A stretch of DNA of 64,000 nt from assembly GCA_002706765.1 (NCBI GenBank), contig PAJV01000055.1, positions 62,001 to 126,000 on the forward strand, read 5' to 3'. The notes under the pieces are model-generated. The model did no database searches. It saw only the letters and a list, made by a program, of their open reading frames with translations, and was not told the origin of the DNA. The stretch comes from Gimesia sp. Lineage in GTDB: Bacteria > Planctomycetota > Planctomycetia > Planctomycetales > Planctomycetaceae. Each line of letters starts with the position of its first letter. The first letter of the stretch is position 1. This document shows, one piece after another, positions 1 through 9,100 of this stretch. A program made the translations under genes and the position numbers.

Positions 1-568
1 AAACCGAGCGCATGATGTGCCCGGGCACTCCCTGTGTCATCGACGAAGCATGGCACTGGGTACATTCAAATGTCTTGCGTACAAACGCAGGATGCGATGT
101 CTGCGACTGGGACATGGTATAAAACACGGTCCCCAGCTTCGGATCACTGGCAGAAACTTCCAGCACGGATCCGCCTCGAACATACCCCACATACAGATCA
201 TCATTAAAATACAGGGCGCGCGGCGACTGCGGATCGATATGCTTGACCTGCAGGCTCGTCTTGGAGAATACCAGCGTCTGTGAAGACACCGGAATCTTCA
301 ACGCTTCCAGTACGGCAGGCAAATAACCGGCCCGGTTCTTTCGCTGGTATTCCAGCTCGATCTCACCTGCATCCAGCCGCTTCTGAAATCGGGAAATCAG
401 GTTGTCGGGCTCTGCCTTGTTGTAGTTGATCGGTGCTTCTTCAAAACTGAGCTGGGCTGAACCCATCGAAGGCATAAGCAGGAAACACAACAACAGGCCC
501 AAGGCAAAACCGGATTTTTGCCAGCTTCGGGAGTTACCGTTTATTTCTTCACAATGATCCATCGGCAT
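1..568 (-). CDS. Secreted CxxCH (cytochrome c-like) protein, 3' part missing
   Basis: The reading frame is open from an ATG at 568 to the window edge, giving 189 visible residues; the C-terminus lies outside. Residues 18-38 form a hydrophobic signal-peptide core ending SMGSAQ, so the protein is exported. Residues 169-173 read CTQCH, the covalent heme-attachment signature, preceded by a domain of about 130 residues with no recognised fold. Planctomycete genomes carry many exported CxxCH proteins of this style, and I infer an electron-transfer or heme-dependent periplasmic role without knowing the partner. A second in-frame ATG at 562 is an equally possible start. No CDS overlaps it on the plus strand. 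Confidence 0.75.
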   Translation of the reverse strand, partial: MPMDHCEEINGNSRSWQKSGFALGLLLCFLLMPSMGSAQLSFEEAPINYNKAEPDNLISRFQKRLDAGEIELEYQRKNRAGYLPAVLEALKIPVSSQTLVFSKTSLQVKHIDPQSPRALYFNDDLYVGYVRGGSVLEVSASDPKLGTVFYTMSQSQTSHPAFVRKTFECTQCHASSMTQGVPGHIMRSV

Positions 569-823
569 GCTAATCTATTGACCAGAAGGCAGGAGCCTGT
601 CATTGCTGCGGAAGACCAGTCAGCATGAACAGACTTGAAAAAGGGAGGCACAGAATCCATATCGGACATTTATGTCCATTTTAGTGACTACTTCAGAGCT
701 GTCAACTCTCATTTCCATCAGAATAACCCACTGGAGACCAGGAAGCTACCGGAGTCCGTCGATTCCAGCAAAATCCCTCCTTGAGCCACAACGCACATCC
801 CGGACGAACAGGAAACGAATTTC

Positions 824-1573
824 ATGCCCCAATCCCTTTGCCGCATTCAACTTACTCTGACAATTATTTTCCTGACCGGGCTGCTGGCTTGCCCCGTGTC
901 CGCGTCTGCAGCGCCGCCGATTCGCATCCAGATGATCGGCGACTCCACCATGGCCACGTACAAGAATCCTCCCAAAGACCGACCGGACATGACGGGTTGG
1001 GGCCAGATCTTTGGTGAATACTTTACCGACGAGGTCATCATCCTGAACCGCGCCGCTTCCGGTCGCAGCTCCAGCAGTTTCATCCGGGAAGGACGCTGGA
1101 AAAAAGCGCTCAAGGAAAAACCGGATTACCTCTTCATTCAGTTTGGCCACAATGACTGCCCGGGAAAAGGGGACCGCGAAACCGATCCCGCCACCACCTA
1201 TCAGCAGTACCTGAAACAGTACATTGATGAAGCACGGGCCGCGAATATCAAACCGATCCTCGTCACCCCCATGACGCGCAGGCGCTTTGAAAACGGACAG
1301 ATCGTAACTATCCTCCGACCTTATGCAGACGCCATGCTCAAAGTCGGCAAAGAGCAGAACGTTCCCGTCATCGACCTGCACCAGAAAAGCGTCGCCCTGT
1401 TTAACCAGCTGGGAGATGCAGGCAGCAATGACTTCAGCCCCAGCAAATCCGATCGCACTCACTTCTCACGGATAGGGGCTCTCGAAATCGCCCGGCTGGT
1501 CGCAGAAGAAATTCCCGCCACGGTTCCCGAGTTGAAGCCTTATCTGAAACAACCCACGCCCAAAAAAGATTGA
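824..1573 (+). CDS. SGNH/GDSL hydrolase, rhamnogalacturonan acetylesterase-like
   Basis: The 249-residue protein has a signal peptide (residues 5-30, ending ASAA). It shows the SGNH blocks in order: GDS with nucleophile Ser41, Gly80 in AASGRSS, GHND at 108-111, and DRTHF near 210-214 supplying Asp210 and His213. This order and the DRTHF ending match the rhamnogalacturonan acetylesterase group (RhgT/YesT), which removes acetyl groups from pectic rhamnogalacturonan. The real substrate may be another acetylated marine polysaccharide. It stands alone between a divergent cytochrome-like gene and a convergent radical SAM gene. The family assignment is firm; the substrate is inferred. Confidence 0.88.
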   Translation: MPQSLCRIQLTLTIIFLTGLLACPVSASAAPPIRIQMIGDSTMATYKNPPKDRPDMTGWGQIFGEYFTDEVIILNRAASGRSSSSFIREGRWKKALKEKPDYLFIQFGHNDCPGKGDRETDPATTYQQYLKQYIDEARAANIKPILVTPMTRRRFENGQIVTILRPYADAMLKVGKEQNVPVIDLHQKSVALFNQLGDAGSNDFSPSKSDRTHFSRIGALEIARLVAEEIPATVPELKPYLKQPTPKKD

Positions 1574-1605
1574 GGCGTGAACCGGGCTCTGCTTCAGCAG
1601 CGATC

Positions 1606-2520
1606 TCACATGAAAGTGCATTTATCGCAGGGGGACACACTCAGCCGCGATACGGTAGCTTCTCTCAGTTTTCGATACTCGGGAGAGTTGTAAATTTCCA
1701 GCACATGCTGATCGTTCACATTGCCAATAGGATACTCAGCCTGTCCGTCGGCACAGCAATGCGCGACTTCACCTGTCGCGGTAATCGACAGCTCGAACCA
1801 GCGTTCACACCCCATGTTGGGGACTTCATTGACGGTCAGACCTTCAACCTGTCCTGTCCACGCCATCCGGGGGAATACACTCGATTTGAACAGCGGATAG
1901 TTGATTCCACACCACTCGACAAATTCCTGGTCTGCCTGGGTCCCATCTCCCACACGCGAGAGAACCACGGAAAAATAAACATCCCCGTCGGCAAACGTAT
2001 CATGGATCATCTCCAGTCGCTGGATGGTCCGCTGATAATTCAACCCCATCACCCGCTCGTATTCCTGTTCCCGATGATCGTTAAATGAGATCCACAGATA
2101 GCCAATGTTTTTGATCTCCTGCAGCGCTTCCAGCTTGCCCTCCGTGATCGCCGATGCATTCGATGTCAGCGCAATTTTGGCTTGAGGCAGTAACCGGTTG
2201 ATTTTTTCCAGGGTGTCGAACAGACGCGTATCCAGAAACGGTTCACTGACTTTGAACGGCGAAATCTGAAAGTTCATTTCCGGCGGAATCTCGGTCAGCT
2301 CGTTCAACACCTTGTCAATGAGTTCATCACTCATCTTTGTATGCTTGCGATTCAGATTGGGATACGGGCAGAAGTTGCAGCTCGCGTTACACCGCGCCAA
2401 CGTCTCCAGGTGCACGTGACGGGGATAGTCCAGATAATGAGAATGACGCATCCGGGCGATCCCGGCATCATACTCGGCGCGCTGTTGGCTGTAATGATAA
2501 GGGCTGAGAATTTCCAGCAT
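1606..2520 (-). CDS. Radical SAM protein with SPASM-like C-terminus
   Basis: The sequence CNASCNFC (Cys44, Cys48, Cys51 from the chosen start) is the CxxxCxxC motif that binds the SAM-cleaving 4Fe-4S cluster. The C-terminal ~70 residues contain several Cys (GCERW, HCCADG, PCDKC), fitting a SPASM/twitch auxiliary-cluster domain as in peptide- or sugar-modifying radical SAM enzymes. The start at 2520 is preferred because an AAGGAAGAG stretch precedes it; an upstream in-frame ATG at 2571 would add 17 residues. No precursor-peptide gene is visible nearby, so the substrate is unknown. It is divergent from pyrF. Confidence 0.85.
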   Translation of the reverse strand: MLEILSPYHYSQQRAEYDAGIARMRHSHYLDYPRHVHLETLARCNASCNFCPYPNLNRKHTKMSDELIDKVLNELTEIPPEMNFQISPFKVSEPFLDTRLFDTLEKINRLLPQAKIALTSNASAITEGKLEALQEIKNIGYLWISFNDHREQEYERVMGLNYQRTIQRLEMIHDTFADGDVYFSVVLSRVGDGTQADQEFVEWCGINYPLFKSSVFPRMAWTGQVEGLTVNEVPNMGCERWFELSITATGEVAHCCADGQAEYPIGNVNDQHVLEIYNSPEYRKLREATVSRLSVSPCDKCTFM

Positions 2521-2797
2521 TTCGATGACTCTTCCTTGAATCCGGGATTTGCGAATAACCCTGCTGCGCAAGCATCGCAGGCAGCCTGAGATGTGTCAAT
2601 GAGAGTTCATACGACTCTGTAAATGCGGCAAGCCGCGTCCCTGGCACATCGTTCAGTAAAAACTCTCGTCCCGCTCCGGAATTCGAAAAGCGGTATTGTT
2701 CCATTGTCGGCTTATTTTAGTATGATTCATGAAAGAAATCTGACACCTTCACAACAGCACAATACACCTAACCTGAATCACTGAAAGCAGTTACCAG

Positions 2798-3739
2798 ATG
2801 CATCATTTTTCCGATCGACTCAACGCCGCCATCCAGAAGAAGAAAACCCCCGCCCTGGTCGGCCTCGATCCCCGCTTTGACTGGCTGCCCGCCGACATCG
2901 TCAGCAATGCCAGTAAAAACAATCACACCCAGGCGGAGATCGTCGCGGCTGCCTTTGAAGAGTTCTGCCTGCGGATCATTGATGTCGTCGCCCCCCTGGT
3001 CCCCGCGGTCAAACCACAGGCTGCTTTCTTCGAAGAATGGGGGCCCGCCGGCTGCGCTGCCCTGCAGCGCGTCATTCAGAAAGCACGCGAATCCGGGCTG
3101 GTCGTCATCTGCGATGCCAAGCGGGGTGACATCGGTTCCACAGCGGAAGCTTACGCCCGCGGCTACCTCGCAGGAGAAAATCCCGACTCCGCCATCTGGG
3201 CCGCCGACTGCCTGACGGTGAATCCCTACCTGGGCAGCGACACGCTGGAACCGTTCGTGAATGTCGCCGTCGAACGGGGCGCCGGCATCTATGTTCTTGT
3301 CCGCACCAGTAACCCCGGTGCCGGCACGTTTCAGGATCGCAAAACAGACGGCACGAATCTCTATGAATGTGTGGCCGCCGTCGTGGAAGAACTGGCACTC
3401 AAAACCAAAGGCAAGGGACACTACGGCTCCATCGGTGCGGTCGTCGGTGCCACTTATCCCGAAGAACTCAATCAACTGCGTGCCCTGATGCCACACACGC
3501 CCCTGCTCGTCCCCGGTTATGGCAGCCAGGGCGCAGGGGCCGGCGATGTCGCAGGTGCCTTTGATGAACAGGGACTGGGCGCTATCATCAACAGCTCGCG
3601 AGGCATCAACTTCGCGATCCGCAAAGCACCCTACTCGGAAAAGTTCGCTCCCCAGGAATGGGAGCAGGCAGTCGAAGTTGCTACGATCGACATGATTGCC
3701 GATCTCGCAAATCACACCCCCGCCGGTAACCTGCAATGA
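2798..3739 (+). CDS. pyrF: Orotidine 5'-phosphate decarboxylase, type 2
   Basis: This enzyme catalyses the last step of de novo UMP synthesis, decarboxylating OMP in the cytoplasm. Residues 106-114 read DAKRGDIGS, the catalytic Asp/Lys-rich signature, with Lys108 as the expected proton donor. VGLDPR near residue 21 and the C-terminal INSSRGI segment are also typical. At 313 residues it belongs to the longer 'type 2' subfamily (mycobacteria, Myxococcus, planctomycetes) and not to the ~230-residue enterobacterial type. Its stop overlaps the start of the downstream glycosylase gene by ATGA, so the two are probably translationally coupled. Confidence 0.95.
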   Translation: MHHFSDRLNAAIQKKKTPALVGLDPRFDWLPADIVSNASKNNHTQAEIVAAAFEEFCLRIIDVVAPLVPAVKPQAAFFEEWGPAGCAALQRVIQKARESGLVVICDAKRGDIGSTAEAYARGYLAGENPDSAIWAADCLTVNPYLGSDTLEPFVNVAVERGAGIYVLVRTSNPGAGTFQDRKTDGTNLYECVAAVVEELALKTKGKGHYGSIGAVVGATYPEELNQLRALMPHTPLLVPGYGSQGAGAGDVAGAFDEQGLGAIINSSRGINFAIRKAPYSEKFAPQEWEQAVEVATIDMIADLANHTPAGNLQ

Positions 3740-4371
3740 ATGACCACGCCGCAACATTCCTGAAAGCGTCAAAGCATCTGAGCAAGACAGACCCGCTGCT
3801 GAAACCAGTCATCACCAGCATCGGCCCCTGCCCGCTCAAACCGTATCGCTACCGCTTCGCACTCCTGCTGCGCTCGATTGTCTCGCAACAGATCTCCACA
3901 TCCGCTGCCCGTACGATCTATCTCCGACTGCACGCCTTGACCGGCAAAGGACAGCCGACAGCAGAAAAAATCATGCAGCTCTCACACGAGCAGCTCCGTT
4001 CGGTCGGCCTGTCCAATCAGAAAGCAACCTACGTGCGTCATCTGGCCGAGATGGTGATGCAGAACAAAGTCAGACTGCATAAATTGCATCTTCTGAGCGA
4101 CGAAGATGTCACCAGCGAACTGATCCAGGTCAAAGGCATCGGCGTCTGGACCGCGCAGATGTTTCTGATGTTCGGCCTCTGCCGTCCCGATATTTTTCCC
4201 CACGATGACCTGGGCATTCAGAACGGGATTCAGAAAATCTACGAACTGAAAACCCGCCCCGACAAACAGACCTGCATTGAAATCGCAGAACGCTGGCAAC
4301 CGTATCGCACCGTCGCCAGCTGGTATTGCTGGCGCATCCTGGAAATGGAAACGCCCGACGGCCCCTGGTAA
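3736..4371 (+). CDS. DNA-3-methyladenine glycosylase II, HhH-GPD family
   Basis: The protein is a base-excision DNA glycosylase that removes alkylated purines. The helix-hairpin-helix is visible at residues 132-145 ([12 protein letters not shown]), followed by FPHDDLG, where Asp157/Asp158 supplies the catalytic aspartate of the GPD loop. No FCL-type Cys quartet for a 4Fe-4S cluster follows, which separates it from the Nth/MutY branch and fits the AlkA/Mag1 branch. At 211 residues it lacks the N-terminal domain of E. coli AlkA, so it is nearer to the short yeast Mag1-like forms. It overlaps pyrF by 4 bp (ATGA) and ends 29 bp before the next gene. Confidence 0.9.
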   Translation: MNDHAATFLKASKHLSKTDPLLKPVITSIGPCPLKPYRYRFALLLRSIVSQQISTSAARTIYLRLHALTGKGQPTAEKIMQLSHEQLRSVGLSNQKATYVRHLAEMVMQNKVRLHKLHLLSDEDVTSELIQVKGIGVWTAQMFLMFGLCRPDIFPHDDLGIQNGIQKIYELKTRPDKQTCIEIAERWQPYRTVASWYCWRILEMETPDGPW

Positions 4372-4400
4372 CAGAACACGACAAACAGAAAGACGTCACC

Positions 4401-5402
4401 ATGCAGAACACCGTCTCCTGCTTTCTGGTCAACAAAAACGAACAGAAGGAAATCACGGCGGGTCTGCAGACCATACCGTCCGCCGACCTCCCGTCAGGTG
4501 ATGTGACGATCCGCGTCGTCTATTCTTCCATCAACTATAAAGACGCCCTCGCTGCGACCGGGCATCCGGGTGTCGTGAGAAACTTCCCGCATATCCCCGG
4601 CATCGATGCTGCCGGCTTTGTCGTCGATTCACAGTCCGATCAGTTTGCTGTCGGCGATGCTGTCATTGTCACCAGTTACGAACTGGGTGTTGAACGCTGG
4701 GGCGGCTGGTCTGAATTGATTCGCGTTCAGCCCGAATGGGTCGTCCCTCTGCCCGCGGGACTGACATTGAAAGAATCCATGATCCTCGGCACCGCCGGCC
4801 TGACCGCTGCCATGTGTGTCAACAGCCTGATTCAGCACGAGATCCCTGTCGATGCAGGAAGTGTGCTTGTCACCGGTGCTTCAGGGGGAGTCGGCTCCTT
4901 CGCTTTGTCCCTGCTGAAACGCGTTGGCTTTCATCCGGTGGCGGTCACGGGGAAACCTGCCGCGGCCCTCCGCCTGATTGAACTGGGGGCCCGCGAAGTC
5001 ATTGGTCGCGATGAACTGGAAGACGATTCCCAAAAACCGCTGCTCAAAGCCCGCTGGTCCGCCGCCATCGACACGGTAGGTGGTCCGATGTTGAGTCACG
5101 TCATTCGCTCCCTTCAACCAAACGGCTGCGTCGCCGCCTGTGGAAACGCGGGCGGAACAGAACTCGACCTGACGGTCTTCCCCTTTATTCTGCGAGGCGT
5201 CACGCTGGACGGCATCGACTCGGCCTGGTACCCGATCCGGAAACGCACGGCGCTCTGGCAGAAACTGGCGACCGACTGGAAACTGCCCGACCTCGACTCC
5301 CGCGCGGAAGTCATCACGCTGGAACAGGTTCAACAGACCGTCAACGCGCTGCTCAAAGGAGAACACCAGGAACGCACGATCATTCAGGTCAGCGCGGAGT
5401 AA
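4401..5402 (+). CDS. YhdH/YhfP (AcuI-like) NADPH-dependent quinone/acryloyl-CoA reductase
   Basis: The protein is a zinc-free medium-chain dehydrogenase of about 333 residues. The N-terminal GroES-like domain contains INYKDALA and PGIDAAGFV. The nucleotide-binding fold has TGASGGVGSFA, and the C-terminal part carries GIDSAWYP, a YhdH-family hallmark. AcuI homologues reduce acryloyl-CoA to propionyl-CoA, relevant to DMSP-type metabolism in marine bacteria, but the exact substrate cannot be read from sequence. The start at 4401 avoids an unlikely overlap with the preceding gene that the longer frame (from 4326) would need. It is the last gene of the pyrF unit and is followed by a hairpin. Confidence 0.9.
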   Translation: MQNTVSCFLVNKNEQKEITAGLQTIPSADLPSGDVTIRVVYSSINYKDALAATGHPGVVRNFPHIPGIDAAGFVVDSQSDQFAVGDAVIVTSYELGVERWGGWSELIRVQPEWVVPLPAGLTLKESMILGTAGLTAAMCVNSLIQHEIPVDAGSVLVTGASGGVGSFALSLLKRVGFHPVAVTGKPAAALRLIELGAREVIGRDELEDDSQKPLLKARWSAAIDTVGGPMLSHVIRSLQPNGCVAACGNAGGTELDLTVFPFILRGVTLDGIDSAWYPIRKRTALWQKLATDWKLPDLDSRAEVITLEQVQQTVNALLKGEHQERTIIQVSAE

Positions 5403-5407
5403 ACTAA

Positions 5408-5443
5408 AAAAGCGGCCCCGCATCTCTGCAAAGCCGCTTACTG
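5408..5443. terminator. Hairpin between convergent genes
   Basis: A 7-bp perfect stem (AAGCGGC at 5411-5417 with GCCGCTT at 5434-5440) closes a 16-nt loop. A run of A residues at 5407-5412 becomes a T run on the minus strand. It lies between the convergent acuI-like and aldolase genes and probably terminates the minus-strand aldolase transcript, possibly both. Confidence 0.6.
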
Positions 5444-5462
5444 TTTTCAAACTCTGGCTCCG

Positions 5463-6260
5463 TTAATAGCGGGCCAGGTCGGCTTCTTCGGCCTTGAGAT
5501 TCAAACCGCTGACAATTCGCTGGGCATCATTCAGCATGAATTTCACTTCACTGCCACACGCGATAAATCGCCAGCCTTCTTCGATCCGCTGCTGTACGGC
5601 TTCGACCGTCTGCACATGCAGGCCGACAGGGGTCCCGGTCTTCTTACCGGTTTCCAGAATCTTCTGCAGCATCGCTTCCAGTTCATCGGGGGCAGGATGC
5701 ACGCCGGTCTTTTTACTCATCTGGAAGGTCAGGTCATTCGGCCCCACGAAGATCGCATCCACGCCGGGCAGGCTGTAAATTTCTTCCGCATTCTCCACAC
5801 CTTCGGGAGATTCGGTCTGCAGAATCACCAGGATCTCGTCGTTGGCATGTTTGTAATAATCGCCGGCCGTCGCATCGAAATTCATGGCATGCAGTACGCC
5901 CCCTACCGAACGGTTCCCTTCGGGAGGATACTTGACCGCATCGATCACGGTTTTCGCCTGTTCGACGGTGTTGATCATCGGTGCAACAATTCCGTGTGCC
6001 CCGGCGTCGAGCGCCCGCTTGATCAATTCGTATTTTCCCAGCGGAACCCGGCACAGAGGCACACAGCCTGCATCTGCAATCGCACCGAACAGATGTGCGG
6101 CCTGGGACCAGTCGATGGGAGAGTGTTCCATATCAACAGTCAGCCAGGGAAAGCCCACGCGCGCCATCAGCCGCGTCATCATGATATCTCCCGATGAGAG
6201 CCATGTTCCTACCTGGGGTTTCCCTTCACGCAACGCTGCCTTGACCGGATTTTTTTTCAT
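5463..6260 (-). CDS. HpcH/HpaI-family class II aldolase
   Basis: The 265-residue enzyme matches the 4-hydroxy-2-oxoheptanedioate / 2-keto-3-deoxy-L-rhamnonate aldolase family. These metal-dependent enzymes cleave 2-keto-3-deoxy acids to pyruvate and an aldehyde. Visible motifs are GTWLSSGD near the N-terminus, VDMEHSPID (metal ligand region), [15 protein letters not shown], the QTES metal-binding Glu segment and [12 protein letters not shown] role in 2-keto-3-deoxy sugar-acid catabolism fits the enolase-superfamily dehydratase-like gene about 0.9 kb upstream on the other strand. The link is inference from proximity only. Confidence 0.9.
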   Translation of the reverse strand: MKKNPVKAALREGKPQVGTWLSSGDIMMTRLMARVGFPWLTVDMEHSPIDWSQAAHLFGAIADAGCVPLCRVPLGKYELIKRALDAGAHGIVAPMINTVEQAKTVIDAVKYPPEGNRSVGGVLHAMNFDATAGDYYKHANDEILVILQTESPEGVENAEEIYSLPGVDAIFVGPNDLTFQMSKKTGVHPAPDELEAMLQKILETGKKTGTPVGLHVQTVEAVQQRIEEGWRFIACGSEVKFMLNDAQRIVSGLNLKAEEADLARY

Positions 6261-6323
6261 CAGTCTGTGTTTCTTTTCTGTAATCGATTGGAAATAAAGG
6301 TGTGCTGAAAACTGTTGTTTACT

Positions 6324-6668
6324 TCAACCATTCTCGACAGGCTCATAGTGGATTGCAAGCCAAACGCTTTCCTGATCGGCAGCCGTCGCTTCCACCCGGT
6401 GGCGACAATGCGGGGGAATGTTCACCGCATCCCCGGGAACCAGCGATCGTCCCCCGGTTTCCCCCTCAAATCGCAGTACCGCCGAACCGGAGAGTAAAAT
6501 TACCCACTCCGCATGCTCCTGATCGTACCACTGCCCTTCCCGCGTTGACTGCCCGGTCGAAACAATCCGCTCCACGCGGCAGGACTTGCCTCGAAACAGT
6601 TCTTCGAACTCTTCTCCCTCGGGCAGCGTTTCAAAGGGTGTTAACAGGTTATTGATTTCGGGAATCAT
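6324..6668 (-). CDS. Small cupin-domain protein
   Basis: The 114-residue single-domain protein shows both cupin motifs. Motif 1 lies around GQWYDQEHAEWVILLSG and motif 2 is PGDAVNIPPHCRHRVE; both carry His/Glu residues suited to metal binding. Such cupins act as isomerases, dioxygenases or sensors, and nothing here identifies the ligand. It lies 63 bp upstream of the aldolase gene on the same strand, so the two may be cotranscribed. Confidence 0.8.
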   Translation of the reverse strand: MIPEINNLLTPFETLPEGEEFEELFRGKSCRVERIVSTGQSTREGQWYDQEHAEWVILLSGSAVLRFEGETGGRSLVPGDAVNIPPHCRHRVEATAADQESVWLAIHYEPVENG

Positions 6669-6813
6669 GGCGGAATCTTACTGGAATCGAAAGAAGACGG
6701 AGCAGAGCCGTGGTCTACCTACTTTACGGGAGAAGAGCCGACACAACAACCGTAGCCAATGTGCATTATTACAGGAAACCCAACCCGTTTCGATTCGATC
6801 AACAATCAAAAGC

Positions 6814-7009
6814 GGGGTGGCCTCGAATGAAATTCGAGGTTGTCGAAGTCAACAGGAAACTGACAGAGCAATCGCGCGATCTGAATGAAAATTTTCCGAT
6901 CCACAATCATTATGCGCTGGAGATCAAACAAAGGTGACCTATTCAGGAAAGCAACACAAACAGTTTCCTGCTCGCTGCGCTCGGCCCGAATTACATTCGG
7001 GCCTACCCC
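6814..7009 (+). repeat. MITE-like intergenic repeat, copy 1
   Basis: This ~196-bp element has inverted ends. The left end begins GGGGTGGCCTCGAATG and the right end, read on the minus strand, begins GGGGTAGGCCCGAATG. Each end is itself a palindrome (CCTCGAAT/ATTCGAGG and CCCGAAT/ATTCGGG). Inside are the family motifs CAGGAAACTGACAG (left) and CAGTTTCCTGCTCGCTGC (right). It holds no ORF of its own and lies upstream of the enolase-superfamily gene. Copies occur at 8279-8473 and 62090-62283, with a decayed one near 9.1 kb. Confidence 0.85.
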
Positions 7010-7076
7010 TTCTTTCTTTAGGCTCCTTCAATCCCATCATGATCACTGGCATCAGTTTGTGTATTCATCAATCTGC

Positions 7077-7105
7077 TTGTCGGCTTACCGGGGAAGTGAT
7101 AGCAT
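7077..7105 (+). promoter_or_regulatory. Possible sigma70-type promoter of the enolase-superfamily gene
   Basis: TTGTCG (7077-7082) and TAGCAT (7100-7105) are separated by 17 bp, and the -10 is preceded by TGA, giving an extended -10 context. It ends 45 bp before the ATG at 7151, which has GGAG as Shine-Dalgarno. Only the spacing and the partial consensus match support it. Confidence 0.35.
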
Positions 7106-7150
7106 TGCATTCTCGCCGACAACCGATTCACTTGCCTCTGGAGAAACACC

Positions 7151-8254
7151 ATGAAAATCACAGGCGTTGATACGTTTCTGGTAGATGTTCCCCTGCAGAC
7201 TCCCGTTTCTCCGTACCAGTCGCGGTACATCTCTTCGCTGACAACGGGCGCGCTGTTGATTCGTCTGGAAACCGATGCGGGGCTGATCGGCTGGGGCGAA
7301 ACTCCGCAACGGCTCTCCTTCCAGAATGCCACCAGTTTTACCGGAGAAGAAGCCAGCTACTTCCGCCCGATTCTACTGGGCCAGGATCCCACTGACATCT
7401 CGGCTCTCTATGCTGACTGGGGCATCGAAGAACCGTATCTGCAGTCGCTGGTCGAGATGGCCTGCTGGGACCTCCTGGGCAAGCAGGCGGGGCTTCCCCT
7501 GCATCGTCTGCTGGGCGGCCTGTATCGGGACCGCGTGGAAGTCACCTGCTGCATGGGGATACGCAACCCGGAAGAAGCCGCCGCGATCTCGAAACATTAT
7601 GTCGATCTCGGCTTCTCCACACTCAAAACCAAAGCGGGACGTTCGCCGGAAGAGGATCTGGCAATGGTCCGCGCGATCCGCGAAGCGACGGACGACCGGT
7701 TGAATCTCCGCATTGATCCCAACATGGGCTATACACCGGAAGTGGCTCTGCAGCTGGCCCGCGATCTGGAACCCTATGACCTGCAATACTTCGAACAGCC
7801 GATGCACAAAGATCTGCTGCAGGAATCCGCCGAGATCCGGAAGTTGACCACGACGCCCCTGGCACTGAATGAATCGGTGACTACCATGGAAAACGTCCGT
7901 AAGATCTTAGAACTGGACGCCGCCCAGTATCTGCTGCCCGACACCTACCAATGTGGCGGCATCTGGGCCGTCAAACTCGTCGGCGAAGTCGCGGCTTCCG
8001 CTGGCGTCCCCTGCATCTTCCACTGCGCCCACGACCTGGGTCTCCGCACCGCCACCATGCTGCACATGGCCGGTTCGTCCCCCAATTTCCCCCTCGCCAA
8101 CGACTGCACCTATTACAGCCTGGAAAACGACATCATCACCGAACCGTTTGAAATCGAAGCAGGCACGATCGCAGTGCCGACGAAACCGGGACTGGGTGTG
8201 GACATTGATGAAGCGATGTTGAAGCGATATCTGGTGAAGGGTTCGGCGGATTGA
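7151..8254 (+). CDS. Mandelate racemase/muconate lactonizing enzyme family protein
   Basis: The 367-residue enolase-superfamily enzyme abstracts a proton alpha to a carboxylate, typically in sugar-acid dehydration or racemisation. The capping-domain N-terminus is followed by a (beta/alpha)8 barrel with KTK at 159-161, metal ligands Asp189 (RIDPN), Glu215 (FEQP) and Glu241 (LNES), then LPDTYQCGG and His294 in CAHDLG. The N-terminal 50 residues resemble D-galactarate/rhamnonate-dehydratase-like members, but the substrate is not determined. It is flanked on both sides by copies of the same palindromic repeat. The Shine-Dalgarno GGAG lies 7 nt before the start. Confidence 0.92.
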   Translation: MKITGVDTFLVDVPLQTPVSPYQSRYISSLTTGALLIRLETDAGLIGWGETPQRLSFQNATSFTGEEASYFRPILLGQDPTDISALYADWGIEEPYLQSLVEMACWDLLGKQAGLPLHRLLGGLYRDRVEVTCCMGIRNPEEAAAISKHYVDLGFSTLKTKAGRSPEEDLAMVRAIREATDDRLNLRIDPNMGYTPEVALQLARDLEPYDLQYFEQPMHKDLLQESAEIRKLTTTPLALNESVTTMENVRKILELDAAQYLLPDTYQCGGIWAVKLVGEVAASAGVPCIFHCAHDLGLRTATMLHMAGSSPNFPLANDCTYYSLENDIITEPFEIEAGTIAVPTKPGLGVDIDEAMLKRYLVKGSAD

Positions 8255-8278
8255 TTTCCCGGTTACTATGTCAAATCA

Positions 8279-8473
8279 GGGGTGGCCCCGAATGCAATTC
8301 GGGGTTGTCGGAGACAACAGGAAATTGACAGGGTAAACCAGCGAATTTAATTTTAGTTTACCTACCACATGTTGTGAGAAGTTTGAGAGCAAACCAGGGG
8401 CTCTGTATTATGCAGGTAACACTGTCAGTTTCCTGCTCGCTGCGCTCGGCCCGAATTACATTCGGGCCCACCC
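8279..8473 (+). repeat. MITE-like intergenic repeat, copy 2
   Basis: This 195-bp element begins GGGGTGGCCCCGAATG and ends with CATTCGGGCCCACCC, which is the inverted counterpart. Subterminal hairpins are visible: CCCCGAAT/ATTCGGGG, GTTGTC/GACAAC with a 3-nt loop, and CCCGAAT/ATTCGGG at the right. GCTCGCTGCGCTCG next to the right end is a mirror repeat. Its interior shares scattered blocks with copy 3. It lies 24 bp after the stop of the enolase-superfamily gene. Confidence 0.88.
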
Positions 8474-8521
8474 GGTGAAGCGTTCGGCCAACTGAAGGAT
8501 CGCGACCTCAATCAGAAATGA

Positions 8522-8938
8522 TTACGGTGCATTCAGTTGCTGAAGACGATAACCCAGCTGACTGGTCTGCAGACCGTCAATGTAATAAACGCGGGGGCCT
8601 GGCCCATAGTGAAACTTGAGCTGTGGACCATCGATTCCCAGGGTTTTCTGGAGTCGTTTCTCTGCTGTTTTCCGGGGATAATGTTTCCGCAAATCGATCA
8701 GTCCATTTTGGGATTCCCAGCTTTCAAAGCTCGGAAATTTTGGCACCATAATTCGCTGCCCCGATTTTGAACTCTGCTGCCAGCCTTTCAGAATAAGGGG
8801 AGCCGGATGTGGTTTCACAGCAGCCACCGGGGCCTCCAGCTGCTTTATTTCTGGTTTCTCTGCTCGGACCTCTGTTGAAATCAGGCCGACCAGAGCCAGT
8901 AACATTCCTGCCAGTAAATTAAAAGAAGTTTTTCGCAT
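8522..8938 (-). CDS. Small secreted protein of unknown function
   Basis: The 138-residue protein has a clear signal peptide (MRKTSFNLLAGMLLALVG..., cleavage likely after EVRA near residue 26). The mature part is basic, with Pro/Ala-rich residues and a compact C-terminal segment (GPGPRVYYIDGLQTSQLGYRL). I do not recognise a domain. It is enclosed between repeat copy 2 and a decayed inverted copy of the same repeat's left end. The frame has a good start context with GAGGAGAATCAGAGCG upstream, so it is probably a real gene. Confidence 0.6.
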   Translation of the reverse strand: MRKTSFNLLAGMLLALVGLISTEVRAEKPEIKQLEAPVAAVKPHPAPLILKGWQQSSKSGQRIMVPKFPSFESWESQNGLIDLRKHYPRKTAEKRLQKTLGIDGPQLKFHYGPGPRVYYIDGLQTSQLGYRLQQLNAP

Positions 8939-9100
8939 CGCTCTGATTCTCCTCTGAGAAAAATGACCTGTGCCTGCAGGTACGAGGCGGGATTTTATGC
9001 CAGAACAGAATTACAGGCAAGATCCGTTTCGACAGAGAGAAGGGATCAATCACCAGGAAACAGGTCAGAGAACATCTTCAAAATCGAATGGTTTCCCTGC

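Noticed and set aside
2768-3772. 334-residue minus-strand frame across pyrF
   Set aside because: It is an antisense shadow; the plus strand encodes the recognised PyrF motifs.
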